Shown piece by piece: positions 8,249 through 15,886 of a stretch of 30,931 bases of DNA. The notes beneath the pieces are model-generated. The model had not been told where the DNA came from. It saw only the letters and a list, made by a program, of their open reading frames with translations, and did no database searches. The stretch comes from JBDZUZ01 sp040255445 (GTDB lineage Bacteria; Planctomycetota; Phycisphaerae; Phycisphaerales; UBA1924), in contig JBDZUZ010000023.1 of the NCBI GenBank assembly GCA_040255445.1, forward strand, positions 1 through 30,931, read 5' to 3'. Every line of letters begins with the position of its first letter. The first letter of the stretch is position 1. A program made the position numbers and the translations under genes.

Positions 8249-8983
8249 ATGCGTGCCCTCGCCGCGGCGGTCGTCGCGGCGGTCTTCCTGTTGCTGCCGG
8301 CGATGGGCGGATGCGCGGCTTCGCGCATCACGGACCCATCTCGAACAGCGACCGAGCAGTTCCTGATGTCGCAGGCCGCGACGCGGGCCGTCGAACAACT
8401 CACGTTTCACGGGATCGCGGGCCGGTCGGCGTGGCTGGATACGACGCACTATGTCTCCTCGGAGCCGATGTACGTCATCGGTGAGGTCCGCTCGCGGATG
8501 CTGCACTACGGCGTGCGGCTGGTCGATCGCCGCGAGGATGCGGATGTGATCGTCGAGCTGCGGTCCGGCGGTGTTGGCATTGACCGCGACGACTACCTCT
8601 TCGGTATCCCGGCCTTTCTGATCCCGGCGGGGACAACCACGGGCACTCCGAACACTTCGCTCGTGACACCCGAGCTGGCGCTCTTCAAGCGGGTGGATCA
8701 GAAGGGTGTCGCGAGCGTGGCGTATGTTGCGTACCGGCCGGACACGGGGCAGTTCATCGCCTCGGATGGACCCAAGGTCGGCCGCTCCAATCGCGATGAT
8801 CTGTGGTTCTTCGGCTTCGGTCCATCTACATCGGGTGATATCGCGACGACCGGAAAGGACGAGACGTTCACGGGGCGTGCCGGGCGGGCGGTGCCGGTGC
8901 CGAACTTCGACTTTGATGATGAGAAGCCGCCCGAGCCGGAGCCGCAGCGCGTGCCTGAAGCGCCGGGCGAGCCGCCGCGGTAG
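8249..8983 (+). CDS. Predicted lipoprotein of unknown function
   Basis: 244 residues from the ATG at 8249, chosen because a lipoprotein signal starts there: hydrophobic residues 3-17, then a lipobox ending in Cys22 (LPAMGGC). An upstream GTG at 8228 is possible. The mature part (TEQFLMSQAATRAVEQL, then a domain with DADVIVELRSGGVGID and FGIPAF) resembles planctomycete lipoproteins of unknown function, possibly the DUF6655 group, though I cannot confirm that. The C terminus is Pro/Glu-rich. The stop codon is the first base triplet of a tandem repeat. The gene is divergent from the VIT/vWA gene across 293 bp in which I see no convincing promoter. Confidence 0.75.
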   Translation: MRALAAAVVAAVFLLLPAMGGCAASRITDPSRTATEQFLMSQAATRAVEQLTFHGIAGRSAWLDTTHYVSSEPMYVIGEVRSRMLHYGVRLVDRREDADVIVELRSGGVGIDRDDYLFGIPAFLIPAGTTTGTPNTSLVTPELALFKRVDQKGVASVAYVAYRPDTGQFIASDGPKVGRSNRDDLWFFGFGPSTSGDIATTGKDETFTGRAGRAVPVPNFDFDDEKPPEPEPQRVPEAPGEPPR

Positions 8984-9049
8984 TTGGTGGTGAAGCGTAG
9001 TTGGTGGTGAAGCACTTAGTTGGTGGTGAAGCGTGGCTGGTGGTGAAAC
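8981..9049 (+). repeat. 16-bp tandem repeat beginning at a stop codon
   Basis: The unit TAGTTGGTGGTGAAGC occurs at 8981-8996, 8998-9013 and 9017-9032, with a degenerate fourth copy (TGGCTGGTGGTGAAAC) at 9034-9049. Units are separated by 1-3 bases. The first copy starts with the TAG stop of the lipoprotein gene, so the stop and downstream bases have been duplicated in tandem. No terminator-like hairpin is visible in it. Confidence 0.85.
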
Positions 9050-9139
9050 AGGGCTCAGCCTTGATTCACGGCAGGTTCACGGCGGCCCGACATGCTCCTC
9101 GTACTCTGAATCCAACGGAGTACCAGGAGGCACGCTGCG

Positions 9140-10120
9140 ATGCCCGCGACGCAACGGAATAAGAAGAAGTCAGAAGACCAGAAGACCGGTGGCAAAGCCG
9201 GGAAGCAGCAGCGGGCGGGCGGTGGGGCCGAAAGCGGTACGGTGCGTAGGCCACTCGCCGAGCCCAAGCCGCCCTTTCCCAAGCAGCGGCAGCAGCCGCC
9301 GGGGCTGGAGAGCAAGCTCGATCCCGAGCCCCGGTGGCGCGGCGAACGCTATCGCCCAGCGGGCAAGCTCGAGAAAATGTGCGCGGTGATCACCGGCGGG
9401 GATTCGGGGATCGGGCGTGCGGTGGCGTACTTCTACGCGCGGGAGGGCGCGGATGTGCTCATCACCGCGCTGCCCAGCGAGGAGTCGGATGCGGCGGTGG
9501 TGCGGGAGGCCGTCGAGGAACTCGGGCGCAAGTGCCTGGTCATGACGGGGGACCTCACTGATCCGCAGTTCTGTGAAGAGGTGGTCGAGAAGGCGGTCGA
9601 CGAATTCGGCCGCATCGATGTGCTGGTACACAACGCGGCGTGGCAGAACCGCAAATCGGTGACGGAATTGCCCGAGGATGAGCTCGACCGGACACTCAAG
9701 ACGAATGTGTACGCGTACCTGCGGCTGTGCCGGGCGGCGGTGCCGCATATGAAGCCGGGGAGCAGCATCATCGCGACGGGTTCGATCGTGGGGCTCCAAG
9801 GGAGCGACCAATTGACGGACTATGCGGCGACGAAGGGCGCCATCCATGCGGTGACGATGAGCCTGGCGAAGGAACTCAAGGACAAGCAGATCCGCGCCAA
9901 TTGCATCGCTCCGGGGCCGGTGTGGACGCCGCTGAACCCATCGGACACCGGGTTCACACCGGAAGATGTCAGCAAATTCGGCGACGAGACGGGGCACTCG
10001 CCGATGGGGCGGCCGGCGCAGCCCGAGGAGATCGCGCCGGCGTTCGTCTTCATGGCGAGCAACGCGGACTCGAGCTTTGTGAATGGGGTGGTGCTGCCGA
10101 TCTACGGCGGGCCGGCGTGA
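9140..10120 (+). CDS. Short-chain dehydrogenase, YghA/GSP39-like
   Basis: 326 residues. The first 75 or so are basic and low-complexity (KKKSEDQKTGGKAGKQQ), then PPGLESKLDPEPRW, typical of the general-stress-protein-39/YghA group. The Rossmann domain has the nucleotide motif TGGDSGIGRA, the structural NAA (HNAAWQN), and catalytic Ser and YAATK (GSIVGLQGS...DYAATKGA), ending in VLPIYGGPA. It should be an NAD(P)-dependent oxidoreductase; the substrate is unknown and members are often stress-induced. A perfect AGGAGG lies 9 bases before the ATG. The basic N-terminal extension is longer than the catalytic fold needs. Convergent with copA. Confidence 0.88.
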   Translation: MPATQRNKKKSEDQKTGGKAGKQQRAGGGAESGTVRRPLAEPKPPFPKQRQQPPGLESKLDPEPRWRGERYRPAGKLEKMCAVITGGDSGIGRAVAYFYAREGADVLITALPSEESDAAVVREAVEELGRKCLVMTGDLTDPQFCEEVVEKAVDEFGRIDVLVHNAAWQNRKSVTELPEDELDRTLKTNVYAYLRLCRAAVPHMKPGSSIIATGSIVGLQGSDQLTDYAATKGAIHAVTMSLAKELKDKQIRANCIAPGPVWTPLNPSDTGFTPEDVSKFGDETGHSPMGRPAQPEEIAPAFVFMASNADSSFVNGVVLPIYGGPA

Positions 10121-10173
10121 CTCCCTCGGCCTGATGCCGGGGGCCCGCGACTGCGGGTACGGGCGGATGCCGC

Positions 10174-12555
10174 TCAGATCTTCATCCGTCGCAGCCGCAG
10201 GCTGTTGAGCACCACGCTCACGCTGCTCATCGCCATCGCGCCGCTGGCGATCATCGGGCTGAGCAGCCAACCGGTCGCCGGGTACAGCAGCCCCGCGGCG
10301 ACCGGGATGGCGACGACGTTGTAGCCAAACGCGAAGAAGAGGTTCTGCCGGATCGTGCTCATTGTGGCTCGCGAGAGCGTGACGGCCCTCAACACCAGCC
10401 GCAGGTCGCTCCGCATCAGGGTGATGTCCGCCGACTCCATCGCGACATCGGTGCCCGAGCCCATCGCGATGCCGACATCCGCCCGGGCGAGAGCGGGGGC
10501 ATCGTTGATGCCGTCGCCGACCATGGCGACGACGGAGCGAGCATCGCCGCGGTCGGCACCCTCGCGCGACTGCAGCTCAGCCACCTTTTCGGCCTTCTTC
10601 TCCGGCTTCACGCCGGCGAAGTACTCGTCGATCGCGAGCTCATCAGCAACCGCCTTCGCGGTGCGCTCGTTGTCTCCGGTCATCATGACGACGCGGAGGC
10701 CGGCATCGTGCATGCCGCGGATCGCCTCGGCGGCTTCGTCCCGCACCGTGTCGGCCACGGCGACAACACCGATCACGCGTCCATCCGCGGCGACGAACAT
10801 CGCCGTCTTGCCCTCCGCCGCGAGGCGGTCGACAGTGTCGCGCATGGCCCCTTCGATGGCCGCGCCTTCGAGGAGCGTTGCCGTGCCGATGTGCAGATCG
10901 CGGCCGTCCACGCGCGCCTTGACGCCTTCGCCGATCACCGCTTCGAACCGCTCCGGGTCCGCGAGGGCAACATCGCGCTTCCCCGCCCCCGCGACGATCG
11001 CCGCGGCAAGCGGGTGCTCGCTCTCGCGCTCGGCCGAGGCCGCGAGGCGGAGCACTTCGCGCTCATCCTGGCCTTCCGCGGCGACGACATCGGTCAGTTC
11101 CGGCTTGCCGCGGGTGACGGTGCCGGTCTTGTCGAGGACGACAGCGTTGAGCCGGTGCGCGGTCTCCAAGACCGCGCCGCCCTTGATGAGGATTCCCTCG
11201 GTGGCGCCGCGGCCGGTTCCCACCATGATCGCTGTCGGCGTCGCCAGACCCAGAGCGCAGGGGCAGGCGATCACCAGCACCGAGACCGCGGTTACAACCG
11301 CCATGTTCAATCGCGAGTCTTCGGGGGCGGCGAACCACCATGTGATGAAGGTCACGGCAGCGATCGCGACCACGATTGGAACGAAGACGCCGCTGATGCG
11401 GTCGGCCAGCCGCGCGATCGGCGCCTTGCTGCCCTGGGCTTCCTGCACCATCCGCACGATCTGCTTGAGCGCGGTCTCGGAGCCGACCCTGGTCGCCTCG
11501 ATCCGCAGCGAGCCGTTGCCATTCACGGTGCCGCCAAAGACTTCATCGCCCTCGCGCTTCGCGACTGGCATGCTCTCGCCGGTCAGCATCGATTCATCGA
11601 TTGTGGATTCGCCCCGCTTCACACTCCCATCGACAGGGACGCGTTCGCCGGGCCGCACGACGACGAGGTCACCAACCTCAACGTCGCCGACGGGGACCTC
11701 GCGCTCCTCGCCGTTGCGGACGATCCGGGCGGTCTTGGGCTCCATGCCCATCAGCCGCTTGATCGCCGCGGTGGTGCGGCCGGTGGCGCGGGCTTCGAAG
11801 TACTTGCCGAGCAGGATGAGCACGATGATGACGGCCGCGGCTTCGTAGTAGACCGCGACCTGATGGTGCGCCTCGTCCGCGTGATCGGCGTGCGTCGCTC
11901 CGGCATCAGCACCCGCCGCAAGGAAGAAGCCGGGGAAGATCGTCGCCGCGAGCGAATAGAAGTAGGCCGCGCCGGTGCCCATCGCGATCAGCGTGTCCAT
12001 ATTCACGCTGCCGTGTCGGAGCCCCTTGACGGCCGAGCGGAAGAACCGCCAGCCGCACCAGAACACAACGGGCGTGGTGAGGATGAGCTGAGCCCACATG
12101 GTCCACGCGCCCGAGAGCCAGTCGATCGCTCCGTGCGACATCGCGATCACGACGACCGGCAAAGCGAGCACTGCGCCGATGATCACCTTCCGCAGGATCG
12201 CCCGGGCTTCGTCTTCATCCGCGGCGTGGGCATGGTCGTGGTCCGTGTGGCTGTCGGCATCCTCTCGTTCACGGTCCGCAGCGTGGCCGCTCGTCCGCTG
12301 ATTTCCTGCCCCGCCGCGGACCTTCGCGCCGTAGCCGATCGCTTCCACCGCCCCGGCCAGCGCTGACGGCTCCGCCGCGGCGCTGTCGTAGCGCACGGTT
12401 GCTGTCTTGGTTGCCAGGTTGACATGCGCCTCGGACACACCCGGCTGCTTTGTGAGCCGCTTTTCGATCCGCGCAGCGCACGCAGCGCAAGTCATGCCCT
12501 CGATCGCCAGCTCGAGTCTGGTGGTCGCCGTGCCCGTGTCGCCCTCGCTTGTCAC
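10174..12555 (-). CDS. copA: Copper-exporting P1B-type ATPase
   Basis: 793 residues. One N-terminal metal-binding domain has GMTCAAC (Cys23, Cys26). A His/Asp-rich linker follows at about 91-114 (DSHTDHDHAHAADEDE), and a second His-rich loop at about 217-232 (THADHADEAHHQ). The core has TGES, the CPC transport motif (431-433), phosphorylated Asp475 in DKTGTVTRG, SEHP (512-515) and GDGINDAPAL. CPC with the C-terminal membrane signatures indicates Cu(I) export across the inner membrane. The GTG start overlaps the csoR stop as GTGA, so the gene is translationally coupled to its repressor and cotranscribed with the CopZ-like gene. Confidence 0.95.
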   Translation of the reverse strand: MTSEGDTGTATTRLELAIEGMTCAACAARIEKRLTKQPGVSEAHVNLATKTATVRYDSAAAEPSALAGAVEAIGYGAKVRGGAGNQRTSGHAADREREDADSHTDHDHAHAADEDEARAILRKVIIGAVLALPVVVIAMSHGAIDWLSGAWTMWAQLILTTPVVFWCGWRFFRSAVKGLRHGSVNMDTLIAMGTGAAYFYSLAATIFPGFFLAAGADAGATHADHADEAHHQVAVYYEAAAVIIVLILLGKYFEARATGRTTAAIKRLMGMEPKTARIVRNGEEREVPVGDVEVGDLVVVRPGERVPVDGSVKRGESTIDESMLTGESMPVAKREGDEVFGGTVNGNGSLRIEATRVGSETALKQIVRMVQEAQGSKAPIARLADRISGVFVPIVVAIAAVTFITWWFAAPEDSRLNMAVVTAVSVLVIACPCALGLATPTAIMVGTGRGATEGILIKGGAVLETAHRLNAVVLDKTGTVTRGKPELTDVVAAEGQDEREVLRLAASAERESEHPLAAAIVAGAGKRDVALADPERFEAVIGEGVKARVDGRDLHIGTATLLEGAAIEGAMRDTVDRLAAEGKTAMFVAADGRVIGVVAVADTVRDEAAEAIRGMHDAGLRVVMMTGDNERTAKAVADELAIDEYFAGVKPEKKAEKVAELQSREGADRGDARSVVAMVGDGINDAPALARADVGIAMGSGTDVAMESADITLMRSDLRLVLRAVTLSRATMSTIRQNLFFAFGYNVVAIPVAAGLLYPATGWLLSPMIASGAMAMSSVSVVLNSLRLRRMKI

Positions 12556-12902
12556 CGAGCCACCTTCCCCACGATCGCGAGCAATTCTTCGATCATCCGG
12601 TCGCCGGCATCGCCGCCCTCGCGCATCGCCGCGGCGGCGCAGTGCTTGAGGTGATTCCGCATCAGGTTCTTCGAGACGGTCTGGAGCGACTCGCGCACCG
12701 CGGCGATTTGCGTGATGATGTCGGCGCAGTAGCGGTCTTCCTCGATCATCCGCATCAGGCCGCGGATCTGGCCTTCGATGCGGCGGAGGTGTACGAGGTT
12801 CGCAGACTTGACCGACTCATCTACCGCGACGGCCTTGCCGCCGGGGCCGGTCATCTCGGCAGCGCACGCGCACGGCGCCCCGTTCTCGATCTTCCTGGGC
12901 AT
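12552..12902 (-). CDS. csoR: CsoR-family copper-sensing repressor
   Basis: 116 residues of the all-helical CsoR/RcnR/FrmR fold (HLRRIEGQIRGLMRMIEED). The Cu(I) ligand set is visible: a Cys in RYCADI and the His-x3-Cys pair in NHLKHC. This points to copper rather than nickel, cobalt or formaldehyde sensing. Cu(I) binding releases the operator. The ATG at 12902 was chosen for AAGGAG 7 bases upstream; the open frame extends to 12965. A Cys-containing N-terminal extension (GAPCACAAE) is additional. The gene sits second in the operon after the chaperone and overlaps copA; the predicted operator is at 13183-13201. Confidence 0.93.
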   Translation of the reverse strand: MPRKIENGAPCACAAEMTGPGGKAVAVDESVKSANLVHLRRIEGQIRGLMRMIEEDRYCADIITQIAAVRESLQTVSKNLMRNHLKHCAAAAMREGGDAGDRMIEELLAIVGKVAR

Positions 12903-12961
12903 TTTTGTCTCCTTGATCGCGACCAGCCTTGTGGCTCGCGCTTGCAAGCACGAAGCGCTCG

Positions 12962-13174
12962 TCACGCCCGCGCGGCGTCGAACCCCGCATCCTCGATCGC
13001 CGCGATCGCGCCGGCCACCGCCGGCTCATCGACCGCCTCGATCTCGGCCCGGCCGACCTCGACCTCGCGGACCTTCACCCCTGAACACGCCGCGAGGGCA
13101 CGCTCCACCGAGCGGACGCAGCCGCCGCAGCTCATGCCCTCGATCCGGATCGCCGCTGTCTGGGTTTGTTCCAT
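12962..13174 (-). CDS. CopZ-like heavy-metal-associated domain protein
   Basis: 70 residues, a single ferredoxin-like metal-binding domain with GMSCGGC (two Cys). The known role of such proteins is to bind Cu(I) in the cytoplasm and hand it to CopA or CsoR. It is the first gene of the copper operon, 59 bases ahead of csoR. Its ATG at 13174 lies only 7 bases after a TATAAT box, so the mRNA may start at or next to the A of the ATG and lack a 5' leader. No Shine-Dalgarno is present, which fits. Confidence 0.9.
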   Translation of the reverse strand: MEQTQTAAIRIEGMSCGGCVRSVERALAACSGVKVREVEVGRAEIEAVDEPAVAGAIAAIEDAGFDAARA

Positions 13175-13180
13175 ACGGTC

Positions 13181-13201
13181 ATTATACCCCCATGGGGTAT
13201 A
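13181..13201 (-). promoter_or_regulatory. CsoR operator overlapping a consensus -10 box
   Basis: Bases 13183-13201 form a perfect palindrome, TATACCCC-CAT-GGGGTATA, matching the known type of CsoR site (GC-rich core flanked by TA-rich ends). The complement of 13181-13186 reads TATAAT on the minus strand, a perfect -10 overlapping one half-site. No good -35 is seen 17 bases upstream. CsoR bound here would block polymerase until copper arrives. Confidence 0.85.
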
Positions 13202-13231
13202 TGGCAGCCGGAGACTCGGCCACGGAGGTGC

Positions 13232-13912
13232 TCACCGCACCAGCACGTGGTGCACCCGCCGCCAGACCAGGTAGCCCCCGCCCATCGCCGCGAGCACGCC
13301 CGCCGCGCCCAGGAGGGCGAGCCCGTCCCAGACCATCGCGACCCGCCACCCCAGCACGCCGCCACCGAAGAACGCCCCCATCAGCAGAACCAGCAACCCG
13401 ATCTTCCACCCTTCAGCACGCACGCCGCGGAGCGCCCGCCCGAGTTCGAGCCCCAGGTCCGTCGCGACGCCGGTGATGTGCGTGGTCCGGACGATAAGGC
13501 GGCCATACGTCGATGCCATCGCGTTCTGCAGCCCCGCCGCGAACGCCGCGATGGGAAGCGCGGCGAGGGGCGCCGGACGGAGAGTGAACGCGGCGATCGC
13601 GAGGAGGGCGGCCTCGAGCAGCATCGCGAGGCCGTACGGGCGGCCCAGTCTGAGCCGCGTTCCGCCGATCAACGCCCCCGAGACGGTGGCTCCGAGCACG
13701 AAGGCGATGAGGATCGAGAGGAGCATCCAGCCGTGCGACTCGTTGCCCTGCACAAGATCACCGCCCAGGTGCGACACGCTGCCGGTGAGGTGTGTGACGG
13801 GCAGGTAGCCGGCTTCGAGGACGACCGAGTTGATGTACCCGGCGATCGCGGCGAGCAGCCCGGCGCCGGCGAAGACCCAGAGCGGCGGGCGGGATTCGGG
13901 GCGGTGGGGCAT
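13232..13912 (-). CDS. DUF1275 (YoaK-type) membrane protein
   Basis: 226 residues with about six predicted membrane helices. Typical features are an early AGAGLLAAIAGYINSVVL helix, HLTGSVSHLGGDL, and the AAGLQNAMAS...THITGVATDLG signature. The family's function is not established; it is described as a multipass inner-membrane protein. The start at 13912 has GGAG about 12 bases upstream; the frame is open to 14002, but those residues are Arg/Ala-rich and not conserved-looking. It lies between the toxin-antitoxin pair and the copper operon. It ends 31 bp before the operator, so a copper link is not implied. Confidence 0.85.
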   Translation of the reverse strand: MPHRPESRPPLWVFAGAGLLAAIAGYINSVVLEAGYLPVTHLTGSVSHLGGDLVQGNESHGWMLLSILIAFVLGATVSGALIGGTRLRLGRPYGLAMLLEAALLAIAAFTLRPAPLAALPIAAFAAGLQNAMASTYGRLIVRTTHITGVATDLGLELGRALRGVRAEGWKIGLLVLLMGAFFGGGVLGWRVAMVWDGLALLGAAGVLAAMGGGYLVWRRVHHVLVR

Positions 13913-14093
13913 GTGTGTGTGGGCTCTCCGGGAGGCGGCATTCGCCTGGGCCACAGCGTATCGCGGGGCGGCAGCGCGATGCGGGGGGCGAACGGCGGGC
14001 AAAAGCAGTTGCCGCGCGGGAGGGATGGCGGTAGCATCTTCTTCGATCCTTTAACGATGCGGCTCTCGTCGCTTGCACCCGGAGTTCCGGCCC

Positions 14094-14393
14094 ATGATCC
14101 ACCTGAACAACATCCACCCGCTGACAGATTTCAAACGCGACACGACGACCTTCCGCGAGCGGCTGAAGAAGACCGGGCAGCCCGAGGTGCTGACGGTGGA
14201 CGGCCGCGCCGAGATCGTGGTGCAGGATGCGGAGGCGTATCAGAAGCTGCTCGATGCGCTGGATCGGGCGGAGGCTCTGGTCGGCATCGCAGAGGGGCTC
14301 GAGTCGATGCGGCGCGGTCAAGGCCGCGATGCTGATGAGGTTCTCGCGGAGATGCGGAGCAAGCTTGGCATCAGAAAGAAGCGTCGTGCTTGA
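14094..14393 (+). CDS. Phd/YefM-type antitoxin
   Basis: 99 residues from the ATG at 14094, which has GGAG 9 bases upstream. The N-terminal half is the Phd/YefM DNA-binding fold (DFKRDTTTFRERLKKTGQPEVL, then DGRAEIVVQDAEAYQKLL). The C-terminal half is a charged helix that would wrap the toxin (RDADEVLAEMRSKLGIRKK). It should neutralise the downstream toxin and repress its own promoter. Stop and toxin start overlap as TTGA, typical for such pairs. Confidence 0.9.
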   Translation: MIHLNNIHPLTDFKRDTTTFRERLKKTGQPEVLTVDGRAEIVVQDAEAYQKLLDALDRAEALVGIAEGLESMRRGQGRDADEVLAEMRSKLGIRKKRRA

Positions 14394-14713
14394 AGTACCG
14401 CGTCATCATCGAAACGCGCGCTGCGGGTGATCTGCAGGCGCACTTCGAGTGGATTGAAGCGCAGGGCGCGCCGCTCAACGCCGAACGCTGGCTCGAAGGA
14501 GTCATGGAGGCGATTCAGTCGCTCGCCACCATGCCGAACCGGTGCCCCCTGGCGCCGGAGAACGGCTGGCTCGGCCTCGAGATCCGACAACATGTGTACG
14601 GATCCCACCGCATCCTCTTCACAATCCACGGAAGAGTGGTTTCTGTGCTCCACATTCGCCACGCTTCGCGGCGGCCGCTGAACACAGGCATCGATCCACC
14701 ATCAACGGAATGA
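14390..14713 (+). CDS. RelE/ParE-superfamily toxin
   Basis: 107 residues starting with TTG at 14390, overlapping the antitoxin stop. The compact RelE/ParE fold is seen as KYRVIIETRAAGDLQ, HFEWIEAQGAPL, RCPLAPEN, YGSHRILFTIHGRVVSVLHIRHASR. RelE members cut mRNA on the ribosome and ParE members poison gyrase; which activity applies cannot be read from the sequence. It ends 9 bases from the convergent lysK stop. Confidence 0.88.
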   Translation: MKYRVIIETRAAGDLQAHFEWIEAQGAPLNAERWLEGVMEAIQSLATMPNRCPLAPENGWLGLEIRQHVYGSHRILFTIHGRVVSVLHIRHASRRPLNTGIDPPSTE

Positions 14714-14722
14714 CGAGCAAGC

Positions 14723-15886
14723 CTACCGCCCCGCCAGCGCCCCCACCACCCGCCCCACGGCATCCGCCACGACCCCGATCGACCGCTCGAACTCCGCGAG
14801 CGAGATCGCTTCCCGCGGCGTGTGATCGAGTGAGCTGTCGCCGGGGCCGTAGGCCGCGATGGGGCAGCGCCAGACCGGGGCGACCACGTTCCAGTCGGAG
14901 GTGCCGGTCTTGCGCTTGGGCCGCGGTGTGCCGCCCGCAGCGCGTACCGCGGCGGTGAGCGCGCACACCACGGGATCGCTGCGGTCGGAGGTGCAGCATC
15001 GCTCGTGCCCCTCGAAGCGGAGCGAGATGTGGGGATCCAGGGCGATCAGCCGCTCTTCGAGCTCCTCGGGGCCGATCCATGCGGGCAGGCGGAAGCCGGC
15101 CTCGAGGTCGCAGGCATCGTGCAGACCGTCGCTGCTGGTGCGGATCGAGCGGATGGTCGCCTGCACGCGGTCGAAGGCGCTCTCGCGACTCGGCGCGTGC
15201 TCCGCGTTCAGGGAACTCACGAGCGTGAGCGCGGCCGCCCACCAGGCGTGGGCTGTGTCCGCCGCGGACCCGTCCGGCCCGGCGCTGTGCGCCCCTTCCT
15301 GCTCGAACCGCGCCCGCACGACCAGCCGGCCCTTGTACCCCAGCGTCACGCCGTCCCAGCCGCTGGGCTCACCGATGATGCAAGCATCAGGACGGAGCTG
15401 ATCGCTCAGGTACCGTGCGCCGGGCGACCGCGGCGTTTCCTCGCCGCGGGCAGCGATCACGCGGATCACGCACGCCTCGGCAGCCTCCGCTCGCGCAGCC
15501 CCGTACAGCATTGCCGCGAGCGGCCCCTTCGCATCGACGCTGCCGCGGCCGCGGAGCACACCGTGCTCCACGTGCACGGGGATGTCGCCTCCCACGGTGT
15601 CGATGTGGCCGAGCAGCACGACCTGCGGGCCGCGGCCTTCGCCGATGGTGCGTGTAGCAATCGCGTTGCCGACCGTATCGATCTCGACCGCGAAGCCGAG
15701 CTGGGTTGCTTCCGCCGCGAAGCGAGCCACCGCCGCATCCTCGTTGGGGTGCACGCTCGGGATCGCGACCAGATCACGGAGGAACGCCGCGGCGGGGCTC
15801 GGCTCCAAGCCATCCTCATTCGGTACCGCTCCGGATTCGGGCGTCCGTGTCGCTGTCTGTTCGAGTTCCATCACACCCTCGCTCAC
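14723..15886 (-). CDS. lysK: [LysW]-lysine/ornithine hydrolase
   Basis: About 387 residues, an M20-family metallopeptidase. Metal and catalytic residues are visible in GHIDTVGG (His and Asp), GSVDAKGPL, RGEETPRSPGA (Glu pair) and GEPSGWDGV. In the carrier-protein pathway it releases the finished amino acid from the C-terminal Glu of LysW. The GTG start at 15886 overlaps the lysZ stop as GTGA; an ATG at 15871 is the alternative. The last gene of the operon. Confidence 0.88.
   Translation of the reverse strand: MSEGVMELEQTATRTPESGAVPNEDGLEPSPAAAFLRDLVAIPSVHPNEDAAVARFAAEATQLGFAVEIDTVGNAIATRTIGEGRGPQVVLLGHIDTVGGDIPVHVEHGVLRGRGSVDAKGPLAAMLYGAARAEAAEACVIRVIAARGEETPRSPGARYLSDQLRPDACIIGEPSGWDGVTLGYKGRLVVRARFEQEGAHSAGPDGSAADTAHAWWAAALTLVSSLNAEHAPSRESAFDRVQATIRSIRTSSDGLHDACDLEAGFRLPAWIGPEELEERLIALDPHISLRFEGHERCCTSDRSDPVVCALTAAVRAAGGTPRPKRKTGTSDWNVVAPVWRCPIAAYGPGDSSLDHTPREAISLAEFERSIGVVADAVGRVVGALAGR

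Noticed and set aside
10355..12366. Two long + strand frames (497 and 552 codons)
   Set aside because: Both are antisense to copA, whose motifs are complete; the translated products show only composition bias.
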